This document shows positions 9,301 to 17,933 of a DNA stretch of 64,000 bases, piece after piece. Under the pieces are notes generated by a model, which saw only the letters and a program-made list of their open reading frames with translations, did no database searches and was not told where the DNA came from. Both the position numbers and the translations under genes were made by a program. Position 1 is the stretch's first letter. Each line of letters starts with the position of its first letter. This stretch comes from Nitrospirillum sp034653355 (lineage in GTDB: Bacteria; Pseudomonadota; Alphaproteobacteria; Azospirillales; Azospirillaceae): NCBI RefSeq assembly GCF_034653355.1, contig NZ_JAYEER010000001.1, positions 806,001 through 870,000 of the forward strand. Reading direction: 5' to 3'.

Positions 9301-9353
9301 TAGTACCGTCCGCCAACGCCGAACCGAGTTGGCGTGAGCTTGGGACTAAGTAA
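6309..9353 (+). CDS. Large multidomain glycosyltransferase (helical repeat, GT2 and GT4-like domains)
   Basis: The 1014-residue protein has an Ala-rich helical N-terminus resembling TPR units (about 10-150), a beta-rich linker, a GT2 (GT-A) domain from about 358 (VDIIVPIYGDAVATRACL) to 610 with LNADAVVHGDWL at the metal-binding position and GQGYGEENDFCWRA as the acceptor/base motif, and a C-terminal GT-B domain with VVGAIGEAKGYDVLL near 860 and an SVWPETWSYTLTEML acceptor loop of GT4 enzymes. Such tandem enzymes build two linkages of a surface glycan or glycosylate surface proteins. The usual DxD reads NAD here, a tolerated GT2 variant. A GTG at 6306 is also in frame. The next gene begins three bases after the stop, so the cluster is an operon. 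Confidence 0.82.
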   Translation: MSDSSPPVRDQTLADMDAALARNDYDAAMALGWAALAAPQTRLAALRGLVHAALGAGRLEEAAHYAGRLVQGGRIAVDVVLEGVVALSQGRPSQAAACFTRALEMDSTHPLAAVGLFQVLSASPDDLAAALGQLVPALCWNAETNDTCLAALRALVAAGTVPAVIHSRAGRIEGIAAASGTQAALIWNGLTVEQTTLSPEPQDPRVCLFSFTAPPDLAGRALFQVTVNGVPACGAPLSGAATRPPRLMARFTRTPGAGMPDSALPDGAEWSVRAWDAAYPARPVALDLVDGDGQAQRLVFRPEQGGARPAEPQTVRMAQGLRPLFPATGEPAYWQGGVLPGEETVRHRVAVACGARPVDIIVPIYGDAVATRACLAALRGTVARERCGLAVEVILIADGPADAAVTALVDEVATQGWVTVLRNPGNLGFVRTANRGMALHPDRDVVLLNADAVVHGDWLRRLAAAAYGDAVIGTVTPLSNDATILSYPDVAGTPLADISVPFLDGLAAAALPGRVADVPTGVGFCLYIRRDCLDDVGYFDAGTFGQGYGEENDFCWRARTRGWRNVVALDTLVGHVGGSSFGGEKEERIAAALTALDQRHPDYQPAVHAFIAANPLLPARRALDVAWARALGPQTCLVLCPVLGGGTDRFVDGQVAALRAQGIGVVVLRPEGWGGEAGKAPRVRLEIAGAPQLRSLVYEGLAALPDLRRDLLALGVARVAVHHVMGVPAALLALLTGQWPYEAHVHDYVWYCPRINLVDGGGRYCGEPAVAVCEACVRDNGHSLLSEDLSGDLPVAAWRRSMVAFLAGARWVICPTQDTARRLAAQFPTAGLRLVVQAHPDHDVPPLEPAPARPQMVRVAVVGAIGEAKGYDVLLACAHDARARNLPLEFLLVGYGQDNDLLLQTGRVRVTGFYAKDEGIGLIRANHAHLGFLPSVWPETWSYTLTEMLAAGLMVAAFDLGAQAERLRTLGRGMLLPLGMPAPRINDALLELARRQGIVPSANAEPSWRELGTK

Positions 9354-9355
9354 GC

Positions 9356-9952
9356 ATGACCTTGGATATCCCGGTTTCCCGCACGGTCCTGCATGTCGGA
9401 TGCGGCGTCCATAAACCGGAGAAACTGCACAGCCTGTTCCGCAGCGGCGAATGGCGTGAGGTCCGCCTGGATATCGATCCGGCCGTACAACCCGATATCG
9501 TCGCCTCCATCACCGACCTGTCCATGGTGGCCGACGGCAGCGTGGACGCCGTTTGGTCCTCGCACAATGTCGAGCATCTTCACGCCCACGAGGTGCCCGT
9601 GGCGCTGGCGGAGTTCCGCCGTGTGCTGAAGCCCGATGGCTTCGCCCTGGTGACCTTGCCGGATCTGCAGGCCATCGCCGCCCTGGTGGTGGAGGGCAAG
9701 TTGGATGAGACGGCCTATATGTCACCTGCCGGCCCCATCACACCCCTGGACATGCTGTTCGGGCTGCGCAGCGCCATCGCGCGCGGCAACGGATATATGG
9801 CGCATCGCACCGGCTTCACCGCCGAAACCTTGGGCAAGGCGCTGCTGGCCGCCGGCTTTCCCGTGGCGAAGGTGACGAAGGACAAGGCTGGCTTCAACCT
9901 ATGGGCCATCGCCTACGTGACGCCCCCGGCCGGTGCCGGCACGCCATCATGA
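9356..9952 (+). CDS. SAM-dependent methyltransferase (type 11)
   Basis: The 198-residue protein opens with TVLHVGCGVHKPEKLH, the SAM-binding motif I (VGCG), followed by the acidic RLDIDP at the end of strand 2, SVDAVWSSHNVEHLH as motif post-I, and EFRRVLKPDGFALVTLPD, the classic late motif of class I Methyltransf_11 proteins. It lies between two glycosyltransferase genes, so it probably methylates a sugar residue or caps a glycan chain (inference). It starts two bases after the upstream stop and its TGA overlaps the next ATG (ATGA), a tight translationally coupled arrangement. Confidence 0.83.
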   Translation: MTLDIPVSRTVLHVGCGVHKPEKLHSLFRSGEWREVRLDIDPAVQPDIVASITDLSMVADGSVDAVWSSHNVEHLHAHEVPVALAEFRRVLKPDGFALVTLPDLQAIAALVVEGKLDETAYMSPAGPITPLDMLFGLRSAIARGNGYMAHRTGFTAETLGKALLAAGFPVAKVTKDKAGFNLWAIAYVTPPAGAGTPS

Positions 9953-11240
9953 AGCTGCTGTTCGTCCACCAGAATTTCCCCGGCCAATATCGTCATCTGG
10001 CACCGGCCATGGCGGCGGCGGGCCACGAAGTGGTTTGCATAGGCGATGATGCGAACGTCCAGGTGCAGACCCCGCCGCCGGGCATGTCCCTGGTTCGCTA
10101 TCCCACGCCGGCCGGTTCCAGCCCGGGCATCCATCACTACGTGGCCGGGTTCGAGGCGTCGGTCGTCGGGGCCAGGCCGTGTTGCGGGCCTGCATGGAAC
10201 TGGGTCGTCAAGGCTTCATCCCGGACGTCATCTGCGCCCATCCCGGCTGGGGTGAGGCGCTGTTCCTCAAGGATGTCTATCCCGAAGCCAAGCTGCTGGC
10301 GTATCTGGAGTTTTTCTATAACGCGCGGGGGGCGGACGTCGGCTTCGACCCTGAATTCCCGGGCACGCTGGACGATACCTTCCGCATCCGCATCAAGAAC
10401 AGCGTCCTGCTGCATGGGCTTCAGGCCATGGACTGGGGTGTCACGCCCACCCGCTGGCAGGCCCAACGCTTCCCGGCGGACGTCCAGCACCGCATCACGA
10501 CCCTGCACGACGGGGTCGACACCGATCTGGTGCGCCCGGACCCGACGGCGACGCTGACGGTCATGCCCGAGGGCGCTTCCACGCCGCTGACCTTACGTCC
10601 GGGGGACGAGGTGGTGACCTTCGTCAACCGCAACCTGGAGCCCTATCGCGGCTTTCACACCTTCATGCGGGCCTTGCCGGAATTGCTGCGCCGCCGTCCC
10701 AACGCCCAGGTGGTGATCCTGGGCGGGGATCAGGTCAGCTATGGCTCACACCCGGTGGGCCATCCGCACTATCGCGCCCAATACCTGGCGGAGGTGGGCG
10801 CGCACCTCGACATGTCGCGGATCCATTTCCTGGGCAAGGTGCCCTACACCACCTTCCTCTCGGCGCTGCACGTCTCGGCCGTGCACGTCTACCTCACCTA
10901 CCCCTTCGTGCTGTCCTGGTCACTGATGGAAGCGATGGCCGTCGGGTGCCTGGTGGTCGCGTCGGACACGGCGCCGGTCCGCGAGGTCGTCCGTGGCGGA
11001 CGCAATGGCCTGCTGGTGGACTTCTTCTCGGCGGGGCAGCTGGCGGACACCGTGGCGGGGGCCCTGGACAATCCCGGACGAGTGGAGCGCCTGCGCCGCC
11101 GGGCGCGTGAAACCATCCTGGCGCGCTATGATCTGGAGGCGGTCTGCCTGCCGGCCCAGATGCGCCTGATCGAGGATCTGGCGGCTGGCCGCACGCGATC
11201 GCGCCGAGCGTCGGTGCCGTCCTCCGCCCCCAGGGCGTAA
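9949..11240 (+). pseudogene. GT4-family glycosyltransferase broken by a one-base frameshift
   Basis: The gene starts MKLLFVHQNFPGQYRHLAPA, a very typical GT4 opening, and runs in frame to about 10167. From 10170 the same protein continues one frame over (QAVLRACMELGRQGFIPDV, then HPGWGEALFLKDVYPEAKLL and the C-terminal GT-B half with RGFHTFMRALPELL, SWSLMEAMAVGCLVV). Adding one G to the GGGG run at 10168-10171 restores a continuous 430-residue enzyme of normal family length. So the gene is either recently inactivated or the base call is wrong at the homopolymer. The two halves read separately would give a short N-terminal piece and a 353-residue piece lacking the first Rossmann strands. Last gene of the cluster. 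Confidence 0.85.
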
Positions 11241-11282
11241 GGTTCCCCAAGAGGTAAGGAAACACCCTTCGGCGCCCTGGCC

Positions 11283-11296
11283 GACAGGTTCCTGTC
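11283..11296. promoter_or_regulatory. Inverted repeat GACAGG-TT-CCTGTC
   Basis: A perfect 6+6 inverted repeat with a two-base centre lies 110 bases before the next start codon and 43 bases after the preceding stop. It could be an operator for the secreted-protein gene or a weak terminator of the glycosyltransferase operon. No T tract follows, which favours an operator. Confidence 0.3.
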
Positions 11297-11406
11297 AGGA
11301 AACGCGTGGAAACTGGGGTTGCGTGCCCCATATTGGAAACCGGCCCCCCGCCCTCCGCGATGGTCGGAAGAGCGCGGTTCCCGCGCCGGTCCTGGAGTTG
11401 AGAGCC

Positions 11407-12045
11407 ATGCCTGTCGTCCAATCGTCCAAGTCCAAGGGCAAGTCCATTGGCAAACCCCTGGCGTGCGCCCTGTTGCTGACGGTCGCCAGTCTCATCGCCT
11501 TGGGCGGCGGCGCCAGGGCGCAGACCACGCCAGCCGATGCGCCGGCGAACGCCATCGACGAGGGTCCGGCACGGCCGCCGGTGCTGGACGGTCCTGGCGT
11601 CGCCACGGCCGATGGCCGGGATGATGGCGTGGTCGCGGCCCGCCCGCCGGAGGATGACGGCTGGAAGTCCAAGGATACCAGTTGCCGGGCCGGCGGCAGC
11701 GTCACCATGGGGATCGGCTTTGGTGGTGGCATGATCGAACGCGGCGCCGGCGCCACCCTGAATTACGGCCAGGACGGCAATCCGCTGCGCCCTTGCGAGG
11801 ATACCGGCATCGGCTTCTCCCTGTCGGTGTCCCAAGGCAATGTCAGCGGCCATCCCCGCAATGGCGCCTGGGTTGGGGGCGGCCCCTGGGGGACCCCCGG
11901 CGCCTTCCTTGATGGACCCTATGACACGCCGTACGCCTACGGCGGCGCCTATTCCACCCCCTACGCCTTCGGGACGCCCGGCTACAGCCGCTGGGTCGAT
12001 CACGGCAGCATGGATGGCTGGTTCGCCAGCCGCATCCGCCCCTGA
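11407..12045 (+). CDS. Secreted protein of unknown function, Gly/Tyr/Pro-rich C-terminus
   Basis: This 212-residue protein begins MPVVQSSKSKGKSIGKP, then a hydrophobic core ACALLLTVASLIALGGG and an ARAQ signal-peptidase I site at about residue 39, so it is exported. The mature part has two cysteines (SCRAGG and RPCEDTG) that could pair, a GGSVTMGIGFGGGM stretch and a low-complexity tail with repeated TPYAYGG/TPYAFGT. I do not recognise a family. GGAG precedes the ATG at 11407; the frame is open further upstream but without signal character. It converges with the histidine kinase gene with nine bases between the stops. Confidence 0.65.
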   Translation: MPVVQSSKSKGKSIGKPLACALLLTVASLIALGGGARAQTTPADAPANAIDEGPARPPVLDGPGVATADGRDDGVVAARPPEDDGWKSKDTSCRAGGSVTMGIGFGGGMIERGAGATLNYGQDGNPLRPCEDTGIGFSLSVSQGNVSGHPRNGAWVGGGPWGTPGAFLDGPYDTPYAYGGAYSTPYAFGTPGYSRWVDHGSMDGWFASRIRP

Positions 12046-12054
12046 GGGCGCGTT

Positions 12055-14880
12055 TCAATCCCGGGTGCCGTACAGCGCGTCCAGCCGGTCCATCAGGGTC
12101 TTCACCGACAGGGGCTTGATGAAGAACGCGTCGGCGCCGCCGGCGCGGGCGGTCGCCTCGTCCACATTGGCGCTGTAGCCGGTGCACAGCACGCAGATCA
12201 GGCCGGGGTTTCCGCCCTTGGCGGCGTGGATCAGGCTCAGCCCCGTCATGCCTGGCATGGTCTGGTCGGTGATCAGGGCGTTGTAGCCCCAGGCTTTGTC
12301 GGCCAGCAGGCGCAGTGCCGCCTGCGGCTCGCCGCAGACGGTGACGTCATGGCCCCGTCGGGTCAGCCCCTCGCGCAGCAGTTCGCCCATGGCCTCGGTA
12401 TCGTCCACCACCAGTACCCGCAGGCGCGCCGGGCTTCGATGGGGTGGTGGGGGCACGGCCGTGAGATCCGAGGGGATCGCCACCGCCGTGGGCCCGGATA
12501 TGCTGGGCCCGGACAGGCTGGGAAGCGTGATGCGGATGACGGTGCCGGTGCCCAGCTTGCTGGCCACGGCCAGCCCGCCGCCATGCGCCTTCACAATGCT
12601 GTGCACGTTGGCCAGGCCCAGGCCGGTGCCCTTGTCCTGGCCCTTGGTGGTGAAGAAGGGCTCGAACATGCGGGCCAAGTGGTCGGGTGCCAGGCCGGTG
12701 CCCTGGTCGGCCACCTCCAGCACCACATGCGGGGCGTCCACCGGCGCCGGCAGGGTGGTCACCACCGTCCAGTCGGGCGGAAAGGTGAAGGGCAAGGGGC
12801 CCCGATTCAGGCGGATGGTGATGTCACCGGCTTCGTTGCGGCGCGCGTCATGGGCGTTGATGACCAGGTTCATCAGCACCTGCATCATCTGCGTCTGGTT
12901 GGCGCGCAGGGGCGGCAGGCCCTCTTCCGTCGTGCAGGTCAGGCGGGTGGTGGCCGGCACGGTGGAGCGCAGCACCACCTGCGCGTCCTCCACGATGGCG
13001 CGGGCGGGCAGCACCTCCTGCACGCCGGCATCGGTGCGGGCGAAGCCCAGGATCTGGCGCACCAGTTCCTTGGCGCTGGCGCCCACGGCCAGGATGCGAT
13101 CGGCATAGCCGCGCGCGGGGCTGCCCACCGGCAGGTCGGCCACCAGGAAGCCGGCATAGCCCAGGATCGCGCCCAGCAGGTTGTTGAAGTCGTGGGCCAC
13201 GCCGCCCGCCAGCCGCCCCACCGTCTCCAGCTTGTCCTGTTGCAGGATGTGGCGCTGCAGCACCTGGCGCTCCCGTTCCACGCGGTCGCGTTCGGAAACG
13301 TCACGGGCCACCACCAGGATGTCGCCCCCGGGATCATTGCTGGCGGTGAACTCCACCGCCTCGATCCGATGGCCGGTCAGGGTGGTCCAATTGTCCAATC
13401 GCCCGGTCCACATCCCCCTGTGGGCCAGGCTGGTGGTGATCTGCTGGCGCAGGCCCGCCAGCTTGGCCGCCGTCTCCGGCGTGACGAACTGGCCGATGCG
13501 CTTGCCCAGCAGGCTCTCGGCGTTGGCGATACCGATCAGGGCCAACGCCTGGTCGTTGGCATACAACACCCTGTAGTCGCGGCTCATCATGTAGATGGCG
13601 TCGTGCGCCACGGCGATGCAGGCGGCCACCCGCTGCAGGTCGCGGCGCAGATGGTCGCGTTCCACCAGGGTTTGGCGGAAGTCTTCCAGGCCCCGTGCCA
13701 GATCGCCGATGACGTCTGGACAGCTCTGGTCGGGCAGGGTGCGCTCGTAATCGCCCCGTTTCAGGCAGTCCACCCCCGCCTGCAGGCGCTTCAGGGGCTT
13801 GGCCACGATCAGGCGCACGGCCAGGATCATCAGGCCGGTCAGCAACAGGGCGCACAGCAGGCCCGCCATCAGGATGGCGCTGCGGATGCCGGCGAAGGGT
13901 CGCGCCAGCCGGTCCAGCGGCACGTCCATGACCAGCAGGCGCTTGCCCTCGCCCGGGAATAGATCCACCGGCCAAGTGAAGCGGCGCAGCCGTGACCCGT
14001 CGGCAAGGCGGCGTTCCAGGCTGTAAGGCTGGGCCTGGTCGACGAACACCCGCTCCCCCGGCGAGAACTGATAGTCCGGGCCGTCGCCGAAGGTGGCGGT
14101 GCTGCCCAGCCGGGCGGGGTCGGGGTGGTAGTCCCAGACTTCCGCCGTGTCGATGATGGCGATGGGCGCGCCGAAGGGGTGGTGCCCCTCATAGACATGG
14201 GCGCGCTCGCGCTGGTCCAGATCGACGCCGGCCACGCCGATGAGGCGGTCGCCCACCATGGCCGGAAAGGCGTGGGAAACCAGGGCGGTGGGCACGCCCT
14301 GGATGGGGAAGATATGGACCGGCAGGATGGCCAGGCGGTGGCTGCGCTGGGCGCGGGTGTAATAGTCCTGCGTGTCGAAATCCGCCGGTGGGGATTGCAG
14401 GCGCACCGTGCCTTCCTGGCTGGTGGCATACAGGGCGTAGCGGCCCGTGCCGGCCATGCCCAGTTGCGGATCTTCCGTGGCCAGCGCCGCCGCATCGGGA
14501 CCCAGGGCGTCGGGTTCGGCATAGAACCAGACGCCCACCGCTTCCGGATGCAGGGCCGCCGCCTGGCGCAGGTATTCGGTGATATGCCGCCGGTCGGCCA
14601 GGGTGGGGGCGGCCCCCTCCCGTTCCCGCGTGGCGGCCAGGGCGGAAACCAGACGGGCGGCGCCCTCGGCCAGGGTCATTTCCTTCTGGATGCCGGCGCT
14701 GATGGCCAAGGCCTCGCGCTGGGCGGTGTCGCGGCCGTAATCGTTGATGAAACGCTCCACCACCTGTTGGCTCAGGTGCACGGTCACCAGGATCATCCCC
14801 CCCAGCATGACGCCGGCCGCCGGCAGGATCACCAGCAGCAGCCGCACGGGGAGGGAGGAGCGGATCATCCGCGGTTCCAT
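12055..14880 (-). CDS. Hybrid sensor histidine kinase (Cache-HAMP-PAS-HisKA-HATPase-REC)
   Basis: From the ATG at 14880 the 941-residue protein has a first membrane helix (LLLVILPAAGVMLGGMIL), a periplasmic Cache-type sensor of about 260 residues, a second helix (LMAGLLCALLLTGLMILAV), HAMP, a PAS domain, HisKA with H563 in GGVAHDFNNLLG, the HATPase N box MNLVINAHDARR and G box EPFFTTKGQDKGTGLG, and a C-terminal receiver with phosphoacceptor D872 in LITDQTMPGMTG. It senses an unknown extracellular ligand and passes phosphate to its own receiver; no response-regulator output gene is adjacent. Another in-frame ATG at 14868 has the better GGAAC ribosome site. The frame extends to 14988 but that stretch is proline-rich and unlike a kinase. 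Confidence 0.88.
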   Translation of the reverse strand: MEPRMIRSSLPVRLLLVILPAAGVMLGGMILVTVHLSQQVVERFINDYGRDTAQREALAISAGIQKEMTLAEGAARLVSALAATREREGAAPTLADRRHITEYLRQAAALHPEAVGVWFYAEPDALGPDAAALATEDPQLGMAGTGRYALYATSQEGTVRLQSPPADFDTQDYYTRAQRSHRLAILPVHIFPIQGVPTALVSHAFPAMVGDRLIGVAGVDLDQRERAHVYEGHHPFGAPIAIIDTAEVWDYHPDPARLGSTATFGDGPDYQFSPGERVFVDQAQPYSLERRLADGSRLRRFTWPVDLFPGEGKRLLVMDVPLDRLARPFAGIRSAILMAGLLCALLLTGLMILAVRLIVAKPLKRLQAGVDCLKRGDYERTLPDQSCPDVIGDLARGLEDFRQTLVERDHLRRDLQRVAACIAVAHDAIYMMSRDYRVLYANDQALALIGIANAESLLGKRIGQFVTPETAAKLAGLRQQITTSLAHRGMWTGRLDNWTTLTGHRIEAVEFTASNDPGGDILVVARDVSERDRVERERQVLQRHILQQDKLETVGRLAGGVAHDFNNLLGAILGYAGFLVADLPVGSPARGYADRILAVGASAKELVRQILGFARTDAGVQEVLPARAIVEDAQVVLRSTVPATTRLTCTTEEGLPPLRANQTQMMQVLMNLVINAHDARRNEAGDITIRLNRGPLPFTFPPDWTVVTTLPAPVDAPHVVLEVADQGTGLAPDHLARMFEPFFTTKGQDKGTGLGLANVHSIVKAHGGGLAVASKLGTGTVIRITLPSLSGPSISGPTAVAIPSDLTAVPPPPHRSPARLRVLVVDDTEAMGELLREGLTRRGHDVTVCGEPQAALRLLADKAWGYNALITDQTMPGMTGLSLIHAAKGGNPGLICVLCTGYSANVDEATARAGGADAFFIKPLSVKTLMDRLDALYGTRD

Positions 14881-14993
14881 GATGGGTGCCTGGGCCGGTC
14901 CATGGGCCGGCGGTCGCGGGTTTGGTGGCGTGGTTGGCACAAAGGCGAAAAAGCGTAGCGCAATCAACGCGGATTTACGCCTTACCAAGAAGG

Positions 14994-16633
14994 TCAGGGT
15001 TGGGACGCCGTTGTCCGTTCGCCGACGGTCCCGGCGGGCACATCCCCGCCCGCCATTTCCGCCGCCATGCCCTTGGGCAAGACCAAACCGGCAATCGGCA
15101 GGCCGGCGACCGATGCCCCGGCGGGCTGTCGCGCCAGGCGTCGGCGCAACAGGGTCGCGGGCAGGGACACGGCGTTGGGCACCCGCACCGCCGGCGCCAC
15201 CTCATCCGCCGTGCCGTCGGCTTGGCGCAGACGGGCGTGCAGGACCAGGGCGAACACCGGCACCAGCCACACCAATCGGTTCTGGTAACGGTCGTGCGGA
15301 TTGGACAAGGCGCCGCAGATCAGCGCGTTTCCAGCCAGCGCCGCCCACAGGAACAGCAGGGCGCCCAGGGCGACGCCATCGCGACGCCTTACCGCTTGGG
15401 GGACCAGGGCCGCCAGCGCGGCCAGGGCCAGATAGGCCAGGGGGACGGTCAGATAGTTGGACAAGTCCGCCATGCCGGGGGTTGGCCCCTCGCTCTGCTG
15501 GTCGGCCTTCAGGTAGGCTGGCTCCAGCGCCGCCAGCCATTGATGCACCGCCTCGCGCGTGCTGCGATGGAACTCATCCAGTCCGTCGCCCGTCTGCACG
15601 CGGAAGAACTGCTCGACCCCCGCCTGCAGCGAGGACAGGGCCAGGGCCAGCGGGTAGGACCGCAACACCGCCATGTTGATGCGCGCCGCCTCGGGCTCCA
15701 TGCCTTCCCAGCCGCCCAGGGCGGTCAGGGGGAATCCTCCGCCCACAGGAATTCATCCGCCGTGGTGGGCAGGCGGTGGCGGTAGGAACACAGGGCATAG
15801 GCGCGCGGGTCGTCGGCGCAACGGTCATCCAGCAGGCGGCGCACCTGGCCCTGCTGAAGCAGACTGCCGAACAGGAACAAAGGACCGCCGGGCGTCAGCC
15901 TGGTTTCTCCGGTGACGGCGCCGTTCAACAGGGGCAGCGCCATCACGCTGCCCGCCACCAGGGCCGCCGCCGGCAGCAGGCGCAGGGCCCGCCAGGACCG
16001 GGGAAGCCCCAGGGCGCCGATGGCTTTCATCAGGGCCAGCACGGCCACCAGACCGGCGCCCAGGGCCATGCCGGACATGTGCGACAGCAGGCAGACCAGG
16101 CCCACGGCGACGACGCCCAGCCGCGCGCCCCAGGACAGCCGATCCCAGCGGAACGCCAGCAGCCACAGGGTCGCCACCACCAGGGGGATGGCGATATCCG
16201 GCATCAGCTGGGCCGTGTACCAGGCCATGCCGGTGCCCAGCGACAGCAGGCCCACCAGGCCCAAGGTGCCGGACCAGTCGCGGTCGCCGTCCGGCGTCAG
16301 TCCGGCGCGCAGCAGGCGTAGCAGCCAGAGGGTCAGCAGGCTCTGCGCCACCACCGGCCCCCACGGGGTGCGCCAGTTCAGCGAGGCCGCCTCCAGGAAC
16401 AGACCGTAGGCCAGCGACCGGCCTTCCACCAGTTCACGCCCGGCCGCCGCCTCGATGTAGCCGCCAGTGTCAAAGAAGACGATGGGGAAGCCGTTCAGCA
16501 GGGCCGGCCACAGCATCAGGACCAGGGCGCCAATGGTCGTCAGCAGCGGCAGCATGACGCGCTGGGCGAAGCCGGCGCGCGCAAATCCCCTCAGCCGCGC
16601 ACCAAGGTGGCGGGCACCAGACGACCCAGGCAT
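14994..16633 (-). pseudogene. Polytopic membrane protein broken by a one-base frameshift
   Basis: The 5' part (from the ATG at 16633; a TTG at 16657 is also in frame) encodes a membrane protein with FFDTGGYIEAA after the first helix and about eight hydrophobic segments, ending DEFLWAEDSP at 15725. The same protein continues in another frame as LTALGGWEGMEPEAARINM with three more helices to 14994. Restoring one base in the G5 run at 15728-15732 (C5 on the coding strand) joins them into a 546-residue protein. The layout resembles GT-C-like membrane glycosyltransferases, but I cannot name the family firmly. A proper full-length product fits better than two overlapping genes because the second piece begins in mid-domain. 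Confidence 0.75.
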
Positions 16634-16807
16634 GGCGGATGGGTCCCCCAAAACCAAAACTTCCCCAAAATTCTTATGCTTAGCGTGTCAGTAGCGCTGG
16701 CGGCGGCCCCTGCTGTCAAGGGCAAAGGGGGAGATGGTTGCAGATATGCGGCCAAGGTGGTTTTCCTGCCACGGCAAAGCGCTCGCCTGGCGCCCGCCCG
16801 GCGTGCC
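16634..16807. other. Spacer with AT-rich promoter-like stretch
   Basis: Between the LysR stop and the membrane-protein start lie 174 bases. Positions about 16645-16695 are markedly A/C-rich on the plus strand and probably hold the membrane protein's promoter and its GGGGGA ribosome site. No hairpin is obvious. Confidence 0.4.
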
Positions 16808-17764
16808 CTAAAGCCCCAGGGCCGGTTCGCCGCCGATCCAGGCGGGGTTGGCGGGGCAGGGGGCCGTGGGCCGCTCGGCGAATTCCGCCGCCAGCGCGTC
16901 GATGAAGCCGCGCACCGCGGGCACAAGGCCCCGGCGCGAGGGGAAGACGGCGTGCACCACGCCCGCCGGCAGGGTCCAGCCGGGCATCAGCGCCTCCAGC
17001 GCGCCCTGGGCCAGATAGGCGTCGATGACGAAGTGGGGCAGCTGGGCCACAGCCACCCCCGTCACCGCCGCGTCGCGCAGCAGGGCCATGTCCTCGGTGA
17101 TCAGGCGGGGCTGGTGCGGAACCGTGCGCAGGATGCCGTCCGGGCCGTACAGCCGCCAGACATGGTCGCCGCCGGTGCGCGGCATATCCGCGGCGGGCAG
17201 GGCCGACAACTCCTCCGGTGTCGTGGGGCGGCCGTGGCGGTCCAGGAAGGCGGGGCTGGCAACCAGGGCGGAACCGTGGCTTTCCAGCACCTTGACGATC
17301 AGGTCGCTGTCCTCCAGCGGTGGCATGCGCACGCGGATGGCCAGGTCATATCCCTCTTCGATGACGTCGACGCGGCGGTTGCTGGCTTCCAGCCGGATGG
17401 TCACGCGCGGGTGCTCCGCCATGTAGCGGGTGACGACGGGGCCGACACGCGGGGAGACCAGCGCCGTTGGGCAACTGACGCGCACGGTGCCTTGCGGCTC
17501 CGCCCGGGTACGGTCCACCGCCTCCTGCGCCGCTTCGGCCTCCGCGATCATGGCCAGGCAGTGGGCGTGGTAGGTCCGGCCCACGTCGGTAACGGCGAAG
17601 CGGCGGGTGGACCGCTGCAGCAGCCGCACGCCCAGCTGGTCCTCCAGCAGGGAGACGCGGCGGCTGAGGGTCGATTTGGGCACGCCCAGCGCCCGCTCCG
17701 CCGCGGCGAAGCCGCCATGCTCCACCACCTGGGCGAAGTAATAGAGGTCGTTCAGGTCGCGCAT
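16808..17764 (-). CDS. LysR-family regulator divergent from azoR
   Basis: The 318-residue protein starts MRDLNDLYYFAQVVEHGGF, the N-terminal winged helix of LysR regulators, with the recognition region ALGVPKSTLSRRVSLLEDQLG, followed by the two-lobed co-inducer domain (GTVRVSCPTALV, GYDLAIRVRMPPLEDSDL). It belongs to the AaeR/CrgA-like subgroup often found next to quinone and azo reductases. I start at 17764 rather than at the upstream in-frame position 17824, because the extra 20 residues run through the operator palindrome and lack family similarity. It probably regulates itself and azoR from the palindrome at 17807-17822, responding to quinones or electrophiles (inference from family and context). 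Confidence 0.87.
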   Translation of the reverse strand: MRDLNDLYYFAQVVEHGGFAAAERALGVPKSTLSRRVSLLEDQLGVRLLQRSTRRFAVTDVGRTYHAHCLAMIAEAEAAQEAVDRTRAEPQGTVRVSCPTALVSPRVGPVVTRYMAEHPRVTIRLEASNRRVDVIEEGYDLAIRVRMPPLEDSDLIVKVLESHGSALVASPAFLDRHGRPTTPEELSALPAADMPRTGGDHVWRLYGPDGILRTVPHQPRLITEDMALLRDAAVTGVAVAQLPHFVIDAYLAQGALEALMPGWTLPAGVVHAVFPSRRGLVPAVRGFIDALAAEFAERPTAPCPANPAWIGGEPALGL

Positions 17765-17806
17765 GCTCGGGTCCCGATCGCCCCTGGGTTGCCAGGGGTG
17801 GCTATT

Positions 17807-17822
17807 GTTCCAGTACTGGAAC
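17807..17822. promoter_or_regulatory. Perfect 16-bp palindrome between LysR and azoR
   Basis: GTTCCAGTACTGGAAC is a perfect palindrome midway between the divergent starts, 43 bases from the LysR ATG and 112 from azoR. A half-site GTTCCAGT recurs near 17860. Position and symmetry fit the operator of the neighbouring LysR regulator. Confidence 0.65.
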
Positions 17823-17933
17823 ATAGAGTGTGAAATCTGCCCTCTGATGGCAAGAGCGTTCCAGTGGCAATCTCAAGGGGTCTCCGGCGGCCGGACCCCA
17901 CCGGCGCCCACCCCAGAATTGAGAGTATGGATC

